From the NCBI GenBank assembly GCA_023399675.1, contig JAEWOM010000301.1, positions 1 to 5,174 on the forward strand: 5,174 bases of DNA, written 5' to 3'. Below the pieces are notes generated by a model. It was not told the origin of the DNA. It did no database searches and worked only from the letters and a program-made list of their open reading frames with translations. A program made the translations under genes and the position numbers. Shown here piece after piece: positions 1-5,174 of this stretch. Origin of the DNA: Bacteroidota bacterium. Its GTDB lineage: Bacteria; Bacteroidota; Bacteroidia; Flavobacteriales; Weeksellaceae. Each line of letters begins with the position of its first letter. The stretch's first letter is position 1.

Positions 1-616
1 CCTTCTGGCTTTCGGAATCCGGTTCGAAATTCTGATCGAGCCAAGAATGCCATGTGGAATTGGGATCGTTTTTTACCGGAACAATTCTGAGAAACTGTCC
101 GCTGAAAAATTCATTAAAAATTTGAACACGCTCATTTACGGCGATAACTTCTTTATCGTAATTGGTTTGTTCAGCAGGTTTCTTTTGGAAAGCGCGGTTA
201 TAATCTTCATCGAGAATATAATTGAGGTTGCCGTTGCTGTCACTCGGAAACAGATTCAATAAAGTAGTATAGCCTTCGTCGTTTGCTTTGGTCTTCATTT
301 TCAAAGCATCGCCCCCTTTGGTTCCGACTTTGATCATGGGCACCATTGTCCAGCTCGGGGTATCGGTATTGATCGCCAGAAACCACTGTTCAGCTGTTAA
401 ATATTTGCCGTCTGCTCCACGGAATTTATCTCTTTTATACAGTTTCCGTAGAACATCGAGTGCCTGCGTACTGATCGGAACAATTCTCCCCTCATAATTC
501 TGTACCAGCAGGTAAGAGAATTTATCTGCATGTTCTTTGGAAATTCTGGTTCTTTCGATGATCTGGTCAGCAGTAATATTCCGCATCTGATTGAAAGATC
601 TGGCCACAGAATTCTG
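1..616 (-). CDS. ccsBA: Cytochrome c synthase CcsBA, continuation after the amber codon (partial at window edge)
   Basis: Reading on in the same frame past the TAG gives 205 further sense codons with no stop, running off the left edge. The translation starts QNSVARSFNQMRNITADQII and then contains HADKFSYLLVQNYEGRIVPI, a block I recognise from the extracytoplasmic region joining the ResB and CcsA halves of Bacteroidota CcsBA. No membrane segment is visible, so this part should lie in the periplasm. The CcsA membrane core with its WWD heme-handling motif must be encoded left of the window. If translated separately, the nearest starts are GTG at 605-607 and ATG at 584-586, neither with a Shine-Dalgarno sequence. 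A product starting there would have no leading membrane segment or signal peptide to export this domain, which argues against a functional split gene. It is either the back half of a gene broken by a nonsense mutation, or an intact gene carrying a sequence error or a read-through codon. Confidence 0.8.
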
Positions 617-619
617 CTA
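617..619 (-). other. In-frame amber codon interrupting ccsBA
   Basis: The codon is TAG on the minus strand (CTA on plus), between ACT (Thr526) and CAG. I followed the frame codon by codon across it: no insertion or deletion is needed, and family-like sequence resumes within about 20 codons. One base change would restore a sense codon, for example C to T at a former CAG. The codon lies in the low-complexity His-rich linker. Confidence 0.85.
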
Positions 620-2197
620 AGTAACCGGTGATCCCTGCACGACGGTATCATTTTCATGACCTTCACCCGGAGCGTGGTTATGTCCTGTGTGATCATCCGT
701 ATTCTGCTGTACGGTAATGTTGTCGCGACTTCCGTCGGATGTACCGTGTGTTTCAATTTTCTGAGCTGATAAACCAATCGAGATTAAGAGCGCCAAAACG
801 GTAATCGTTTTCTTTTTGCTGATGTTTTTCAGCATGGAATTCAATTTCCAGAAATGGGTTCCCTTCCAGAAAAATACTACGAACATTGCAGTAAACAGGA
901 AAAAGTAGCCGATATAAGTTATCAATGTTCCCCAGAAATCATGGTTTACAGACAGAACGGTTCCCTGCCTGTCTGAATCAAAACTCGCCTGGAAAAAGCG
1001 GTAGCCTTTATGATTCAGTACATTATTCATATAAATCTTATACGGGGTCTGCTTACCTTCATCGATAATCTGTACATGGCTCTCATAAGCACTTGGTGAG
1101 GAGCTGCCCGGGTAAGTTTCCATCACAAAATCGTCAAGTTTCAGGGCAAAAGGCGTATTGTAGACGATCGGACCAAAACCGATCATCATGTTCATTCCGT
1201 CTAAGGTAACCTGCTTGAAAAGATTTGGATTTCCTTTTTCCACTACCAGTTCTACATTTTTCTTAGTCTGCGGACCGGAAACCTCTATAGTCAATGCATC
1301 AGGTAAGCGTTCATCTTTTTTACGGTCACCTTCAAAAGCCATCAGTTTGCCTTTGCGAATTCCTTCAGGCACCACCAGTCGCAGTTCTCCGATCGTATAA
1401 AGACTTCGAAGTGCCAAAGGCTGATATTCGTCTTTTTTTGTATTTCCGGTCTGCTGATTTGCCATCACCATGTAACTCGCGTCTTCCGGTGTTTTGATCA
1501 GCAGATTTTCTCCTTCCGATTTAAATTCAATCGCGCCGTCAATCGCACGGTTAAAGCTTACGAGCACACCGTTCACCGATTTGCTTTCGCCGTTTCTCAA
1601 GAAGTAATTTACTCTTCCATTGTCACCGGCGTACACAAAATGCAGATAGTCGGTTCCGTTTTGATCTGCGATCAGGCTGTCTTTTTTGCGCTGAATGAAA
1701 TCAACTGTCCGTACAGAAACCTTTTTACCGTGATAATCATAGGAAGCTTTGAAATTTTTTCGCAGCGGCGACATCTGATACGGAATGTTCTTATAGCTCA
1801 GTACATCACCATTTTCCTCGATCTGGATTTTAAAGAAATTCTTATCGGTAACAATTTCATTTGAGGTTTCCCCTTCCCGGATATGCATAATTCCTTCATA
1901 GCTGATGTAGCGCGTAATGGCACCACCGATGAAAAGCAGAATAAAAGAAAGGTGAAAAACCAATACAGGCCATTTTTCCCTTCTCCAAAGGCGGTAACGC
2001 GAAATATTACCAATGAAGTTGATGATGAGCAGCAGCATCAGGAGTTCAAACCACCACGCTTCGTAAACCAGCGCTTTTGCGGTAGGCGTACCATAGTCGT
2101 TTTCAATAAATGTGGCATATCCCATTGCAAATGCAAAAAGAAACAGCAGCACAGCCATAGTTCTGGTGTTCACGATAATGTTCTGGAGTTTCTTCAT
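617..2197 (-). CDS. ccsBA: Cytochrome c synthase CcsBA, N-terminal ResB/CcsB half, ended by an in-frame TAG
   Basis: This is the ResB/CcsB half of a System II cytochrome c biogenesis protein, which carries heme across the inner membrane and attaches it to CXXCH motifs of apocytochromes. The 526 residues begin at the ATG at 2195-2197. Membrane segments lie near residues 13-31, 50-66 and 78-95. His82 sits in the third, in a context (FHLSFILLFIGGAITRY) that I take to match the conserved transmembrane heme-ligand histidine of CcsBA. A large extracytoplasmic ResB domain follows (about 97-420), then a membrane segment near 424-444 and another near 464-478. The tail is histidine-rich (His503, 506, 508, 514). 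Flavobacterial CcsBA proteins are single chains of roughly 1,000 residues or more (recalled), so this is about half. The frame stays open and homologous beyond the stop, so this is probably the front of an interrupted fused gene rather than a separate ResB. The start fits the upstream -7 element; there is no Shine-Dalgarno sequence. Confidence 0.9.
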   Translation of the reverse strand: MKKLQNIIVNTRTMAVLLFLFAFAMGYATFIENDYGTPTAKALVYEAWWFELLMLLLIINFIGNISRYRLWRREKWPVLVFHLSFILLFIGGAITRYISYEGIMHIREGETSNEIVTDKNFFKIQIEENGDVLSYKNIPYQMSPLRKNFKASYDYHGKKVSVRTVDFIQRKKDSLIADQNGTDYLHFVYAGDNGRVNYFLRNGESKSVNGVLVSFNRAIDGAIEFKSEGENLLIKTPEDASYMVMANQQTGNTKKDEYQPLALRSLYTIGELRLVVPEGIRKGKLMAFEGDRKKDERLPDALTIEVSGPQTKKNVELVVEKGNPNLFKQVTLDGMNMMIGFGPIVYNTPFALKLDDFVMETYPGSSSPSAYESHVQIIDEGKQTPYKIYMNNVLNHKGYRFFQASFDSDRQGTVLSVNHDFWGTLITYIGYFFLFTAMFVVFFWKGTHFWKLNSMLKNISKKKTITVLALLISIGLSAQKIETHGTSDGSRDNITVQQNTDDHTGHNHAPGEGHENDTVVQGSPVT

Positions 2198-2239
2198 CCC
2201 GAAAATTGAAGGTTAATTTTGATTTTATTCTGAAAACTG

Positions 2240-2271
2240 CAAAAATACATACTATAAAATTATTCGGCGAA
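2240..2271 (-). promoter_or_regulatory. Predicted ccsBA promoter (Bacteroidota -33/-7 type)
   Basis: On the minus strand, TATTTTTG at 2247-2240 matches the Bacteroidota -7 consensus TAnnTTTG exactly. The -33 element is weak: TTC at 2271-2269 instead of TTG, with a 21-base spacer. The expected transcription start near 2235 would leave a leader of roughly 35-40 bases before the ATG at 2197. The leader is A/T-rich and has no Shine-Dalgarno sequence. Prediction by motif only. Confidence 0.55.
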
Positions 2272-2279
2272 TTTGAAAG

Positions 2280-2293
2280 TTGATATTTATCAA
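2280..2293. promoter_or_regulatory. FNR-type operator candidate, TTGAT-N4-ATCAA
   Basis: The sequence TTGATATTTATCAA is a perfect match in both half sites to the FNR consensus TTGAT-N4-ATCAA, which CRP/FNR-family oxygen and redox regulators bind as dimers. It lies about 9 bases upstream of the weak -33 element predicted for ccsBA, with its centre roughly 50 bases upstream of that gene's expected transcription start. It is about 94 bases upstream of the expected ftsK start. Control of cytochrome c maturation by such a regulator would be sensible, and ccsBA is the likelier target. No regulator gene is in the window. A chance palindrome in A/T-rich intergenic DNA remains possible. Confidence 0.45.
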
Positions 2294-2345
2294 ATAATTG
2301 TAGGAAAAAAGAGGTGAAGTCTGGCGCAGAAGCAGGCAAAAAACT

Positions 2346-2375
2346 GTGATTTCTTATTGAAAAAGAGTATTTTTG
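2346..2375 (+). promoter_or_regulatory. Predicted ftsK promoter (Bacteroidota -33/-7 type)
   Basis: TATTTTTG at 2368-2375 is an exact TAnnTTTG -7 element, identical to the one on the opposite strand for ccsBA. The -33 element is imperfect: GTG at 2346-2348, 19 bases upstream. Transcription would start near 2380, giving a leader of only about 10 bases before the ATG at 2390. The element lies downstream of the alternative TTG start at 2357, which makes that start unlikely. Confidence 0.55.
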
Positions 2376-2389
2376 CCACCATTGAATCT

Positions 2390-4921
2390 ATGAAAAAAAA
2401 TACAGCAACCCCTACCCCTGCAGCGCAGGAAATAAATAAAACGCTTTCCAAACCGAGAATTTTTTTCGGATTACTGCTCATCGTCATTGCAGCAGTTATG
2501 TGTATGTCTTTTATTTCATACATGCTGAACTGGAAAGCCGACCAAAGCCAGGCAGGAAATATGCTGGACCAAACGGTAAAATCATCAAATCTTTTTGGTA
2601 AAGTTGGCGACTGGCTCGGGAAAATTTTTATTTTCGACAGCATCGGACTTGCTGCGTTTATCGTAGCATTTCTCGTCTTCGTTTTCGGACTGTTGGTGCT
2701 GAAGAAAAAATATTTCAAGCCCTGGAAAACCGTTGGTCATTCCCTGTTTTTCATATGCTGGCTTCCGATCTTTTTCGGAGCGGTAACGGAAGGTGCCGGC
2801 ACTGCAAGCGGTGTCTATGGTGCTCAGATTGTTGATTTTCTATCATCTGTTATCGGTCCTGTCGGTTTATGGGTGGTGGTTATTTTGAGTATTGCGCTTT
2901 ATTTTATTCTGGAATTCAATCTTCGTCCTTCGGCTGTAAAGGCACGACTGAATGAAATCAATGAAAATACAATCGGAAAAGTGCGTAATATGATCCCGAA
3001 TTCTGATGAAAAATTTGATTCAGATGAAGAACTGGAGAAGATGGCGAACGATGGAAATGAGCCTGAAAGAGATGCGGCCGACTTTCCGCTGAAAAAAGAA
3101 GCAGTACCGAGTGAAGTGAACGTTCCTGCAGGTTTTCCCAATGTGCCGGTTCAGCACGGACTTGAAACGATTTCTACACCGAACAACACCAGTTTTGAAG
3201 AAGATGCGGCAGTTGCAACAAACGTCGTTGATTTGGAGCCGAAAACTACTGTAACTGCAGGAATTGACAACAGCGGTACTTCAACTGCTTCGAAAAGCGA
3301 AATAAAAACCTCTGAAGATTCTTTCGATTTTAAAGTCGAAGTGGCACAGGAAGTTGATGAACTCGATGAACATGAGCAGAAATCAGCAGCGTTGGTAAAA
3401 GAGCATGGCCTCTATGATCACAAGCTCGATTTGGCTAATTTCAGAATGCCGACCATTGACCTGCTGAAAGATTACGGAAATGAAGAAATTTCAATCAACA
3501 AAGAAGAACTCGAAGAGAATAAAAATAAAATTGTAGGCCTGCTAAAAAATTTCAGCGTTGGCATTGCGGAAATAAAAGCTACAATCGGTCCAACGGTAAC
3601 ACTGTATGAAATCGTTCCGGAAGCGGGAATTCGGGTTGCTTCAATCAAAAAACTTCAGGACGACATTGCACTGAATTTATCAGCACTCGGAATCAGAATT
3701 ATTGCGCCGATGCCCGGAAAAGGTACCATCGGAATCGAAGTTCCGAGAAAAAACCCGACGATGGTTTCGATGAGAAGTGTAATTGCTTCGCAAAAATTTC
3801 AGCATACGGATATGGATTTACCGGTGGTATTCGGTAAGACAATTTCCAACGAAATTTTCATGGCCGATCTTGCGAAAATGCCGCACTTGCTGATGGCCGG
3901 TGCAACCGGACAGGGAAAATCAGTCGGGATCAATGCCATTCTCACTTCCCTGCTCTATAAAAAACATCCAAGTGAGCTGAAATTCGTGATGGTCGATCCG
4001 AAAAAAGTGGAACTCACGCTTTATTCAAAAATTGAAAGACACTATCTCGCCAAACTTCCCGATGCTGACGATGCGATCATTACAGATACCAACAAGGTAA
4101 TCAACACGCTGAATTCACTCTGCGTCGAAATGGATACGCGTTACGAACTGCTTAAAAATGCGTTCTGCCGTACGATTAAAGAATACAACAAGAAATTCAG
4201 TGAACGAAAACTGAATCCCGATAACGGTCACCGTTACCTGCCTTACATCGTACTGGTTGTTGACGAATTTGCAGATCTGATCATGACTGCCGGCAAAGAA
4301 GTGGAACATCCTATTGCCAGACTTGCACAGCTTGCGAGAGCAGTTGGCATTCATCTGATTGTTGCTACGCAGAGACCTTCTGTAAATGTTATCACGGGGA
4401 TGATTAAAGCCAACTTCCCGGCGAGAGCAGCTTTCAGGGTTATTTCCAGCGTCGATTCGCGTACGATTCTCGATTCTCCGGGTGCAGATCAACTAATCGG
4501 TAAAGGTGATATGCTGTATTTCAACGGCAATGAAATTCTGCGTCTTCAGTGTGCATTTGTAGATACACCGGAAGTTGAAAAAATTGTTGATTATATCGGA
4601 GCTCAGAAGGGTTATGCTTCTGCTTTCCTACTGCCAGAATATGTTTCTGAAGAAAGCACCTCTTCAGCAGGCGCTTTCGATCCGAATGAAAAAGATGCGC
4701 TTTTCGAGGAAGCTGCCAGAATCGTGGTTTCTACGCAGCAAGGTTCCACCTCCATGCTTCAACGGCAGTTGAAACTCGGTTACAACCGCGCCGGAAGAAT
4801 TATGGATCAGCTTGAAGCGTCCGGAATTGTTGGTGGTTTCAACGGGGCCAAAGCAAGAGAGGTAATGATTTCTGATCTGAATTCTCTCGAGAACTTTCTC
4901 GAGGAACTGAAAAAAGGCTGA
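2390..4921 (+). CDS. ftsK: DNA translocase FtsK
   Basis: FtsK is a membrane-anchored, hexameric ATP-driven DNA pump at the division septum. It moves the chromosome termini apart and activates XerC/XerD recombination at dif. From the ATG at 2390 the protein has 843 residues. An N-terminal anchor has four membrane segments (about 24-46, 83-104, 115-132, 155-176). A low-complexity acidic linker follows (about 180-344), then the alpha domain from about 345 (DLANFRMPTIDLL). The RecA-like motor carries Walker A GATGQGKS at 504-511, Walker B VLVVDEFADL with Asp625/Glu626, and ATQRPS at 659-664. The C-terminal gamma winged helix (about 769-835, including GSTSMLQRQLKLGYNRAGRIMDQLE, shown here in two parts: GSTSMLQRQLKL and GYNRAGRIMDQLE) reads the orienting DNA sequences and contacts XerD. 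All parts are present, so it should be functional. A TTG at 2357 would add 11 residues, but the predicted -7 element lies inside that extension. The gene is divergent from ccsBA and probably transcribed alone. Confidence 0.96.
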   Translation: MKKNTATPTPAAQEINKTLSKPRIFFGLLLIVIAAVMCMSFISYMLNWKADQSQAGNMLDQTVKSSNLFGKVGDWLGKIFIFDSIGLAAFIVAFLVFVFGLLVLKKKYFKPWKTVGHSLFFICWLPIFFGAVTEGAGTASGVYGAQIVDFLSSVIGPVGLWVVVILSIALYFILEFNLRPSAVKARLNEINENTIGKVRNMIPNSDEKFDSDEELEKMANDGNEPERDAADFPLKKEAVPSEVNVPAGFPNVPVQHGLETISTPNNTSFEEDAAVATNVVDLEPKTTVTAGIDNSGTSTASKSEIKTSEDSFDFKVEVAQEVDELDEHEQKSAALVKEHGLYDHKLDLANFRMPTIDLLKDYGNEEISINKEELEENKNKIVGLLKNFSVGIAEIKATIGPTVTLYEIVPEAGIRVASIKKLQDDIALNLSALGIRIIAPMPGKGTIGIEVPRKNPTMVSMRSVIASQKFQHTDMDLPVVFGKTISNEIFMADLAKMPHLLMAGATGQGKSVGINAILTSLLYKKHPSELKFVMVDPKKVELTLYSKIERHYLAKLPDADDAIITDTNKVINTLNSLCVEMDTRYELLKNAFCRTIKEYNKKFSERKLNPDNGHRYLPYIVLVVDEFADLIMTAGKEVEHPIARLAQLARAVGIHLIVATQRPSVNVITGMIKANFPARAAFRVISSVDSRTILDSPGADQLIGKGDMLYFNGNEILRLQCAFVDTPEVEKIVDYIGAQKGYASAFLLPEYVSEESTSSAGAFDPNEKDALFEEAARIVVSTQQGSTSMLQRQLKLGYNRAGRIMDQLEASGIVGGFNGAKAREVMISDLNSLENFLEELKKG

Positions 4922-4979
4922 TCGTCTTCCTGCATTTTTACTTTTTTCACCTTTATTTATAACATTATTCTGATATGGA

Positions 4980-5011
4980 GTGGTAACGCACTGCTTCACA
5001 GTTTAATTTTG
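4980..5011 (+). promoter_or_regulatory. Predicted ku promoter (Bacteroidota -33/-7 type)
   Basis: TAATTTTG at 5004-5011 matches the TAnnTTTG -7 consensus exactly. The -33 candidate is GTG at 4980-4982 with a 21-base spacer, a two-of-three match to TTG. Transcription from near 5016 would leave about 28 bases of A/T-rich leader without a Shine-Dalgarno sequence before the ATG at 5044. This suggests ku is expressed independently of ftsK. Confidence 0.5.
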
Positions 5012-5043
5012 TAAACTTGTTTCAAATCTCAAATAATATCATC

Positions 5044-5174
5044 ATGAGAGCAATTTGGAACGGCGCAATCGGCTTCGGCCTCGTTAATATCCCGATCAAA
5101 CTGTATTCCGCTGCGGGAGAAAGCAAACTCGATCTTGACATGCTGGACAAGAAAGATTTCAGCAATATCAAATA
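5044..5174 (+). CDS. ku: Non-homologous end joining protein Ku (N-terminal fragment, cut by window edge)
   Basis: Bacterial Ku forms a homodimeric ring that threads onto DNA double-strand ends and recruits the ligase LigD for end joining. Only the first 43 codons are in the window. The start, [20 protein letters not shown] followed by [20 protein letters not shown], matches the well-conserved first beta-strand region of prokaryotic Ku (IWxGxIxFGLVxIPVKLY). Family members are usually about 250-300 residues, so most of the protein lies to the right of the window. It starts 122 bases after ftsK on the same strand with its own promoter-like element, so co-transcription is not required. Any ligD partner would have to be outside this window. 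The identification rests on a short but distinctive motif; nothing in the visible part is abnormal. Confidence 0.9.
   Translation, partial: MRAIWNGAIGFGLVNIPIKLYSAAGESKLDLDMLDKKDFSNIK

Noticed and set aside
617..619. TAG read as pyrrolysine, or a recoded genetic code
   Set aside because: The Pyl system is not expected in Bacteroidota and no pyl gene is visible. The other genes end normally or are cut by the window edge, and a single linker stop is better explained by mutation or error.
397..777. Minus-strand open frame of 126 codons overlapping the ccsBA linker, considered as a frameshifted continuation of ccsBA
   Set aside because: Its translation has no family resemblance. The true homologous sequence continues in the original frame past the TAG, so this is a shadow frame.
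2290..2718. Minus-strand open frame of 142 codons overlapping the start of ftsK
   Set aside because: It is antisense to the FtsK membrane segments, and its hydrophobic character mirrors that coding. There is no independent support for a gene.
4886..4903. CTCGAG-N6-CTCGAG, a six-base inverted (and direct) repeat near the end of ftsK that could form a hairpin
   Set aside because: It lies inside coding sequence for LENFLEEL, is not followed by a T-run, and arises from a repeated Leu-Glu codon pair.
4908..4949. TGAAAAAAG ... CTTTTTTCA, a nine-base inverted repeat spanning the ftsK stop, considered as a terminator
   Set aside because: The stem is almost all A-T and the loop is about 24 bases, so the hairpin would be weak. 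It may be chance complementarity of A- and T-runs.
4979..4992. AGTG-N6-CACT small hairpin before ku
   Set aside because: The four-base stem is too short, there is no T-run after it, and it overlaps the predicted -33 region.

Overview
The window looks like chromosomal DNA from a Flavobacteriia member of the Bacteroidota, probably the Chryseobacterium/Kaistella group (Weeksellaceae). Three things suggest this. The cytochrome c synthase is of the large fused CcsB-CcsA type. All three genes lack a Shine-Dalgarno sequence, and each has a TAnnTTTG box, the Bacteroidota -7 promoter element, upstream. The protein sequences themselves also resemble that group. The genus is a judgement from memory and was not tested by a search.

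Layout. Positions 1-2197 (minus strand) hold most of a ccsBA cytochrome c synthase gene. It begins at an ATG at 2195-2197 and runs off the left edge. The reading frame is continuous from 2197 to the edge except for one in-frame amber codon (TAG, 617-619). The codon falls in a histidine-rich linker between the ResB/CcsB half and the start of the CcsA half. Positions 2198-2389 are a divergent intergenic region. It carries predicted promoters for both flanking genes and a perfect FNR-type palindrome, TTGAT-N4-ATCAA, at 2280-2293. Positions 2390-4921 (plus) encode a complete FtsK DNA translocase of 843 residues. Positions 4922-5043 are a short intergenic region with a promoter-like element. Positions 5044-5174 (plus) are the first 43 codons of a bacterial Ku gene, cut by the right edge.

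The genes do not form one pathway. ccsBA belongs to respiration (covalent heme attachment to c-type cytochromes on the outer face of the inner membrane). ftsK belongs to cell division and chromosome-dimer resolution, and ku to double-strand-break repair by non-homologous end joining. I see no RNA gene, mobile element, CRISPR array or evidence of a new multi-gene system. The two points most worth following up are the lone stop codon in an otherwise intact ccsBA and the FNR-like palindrome upstream of it.
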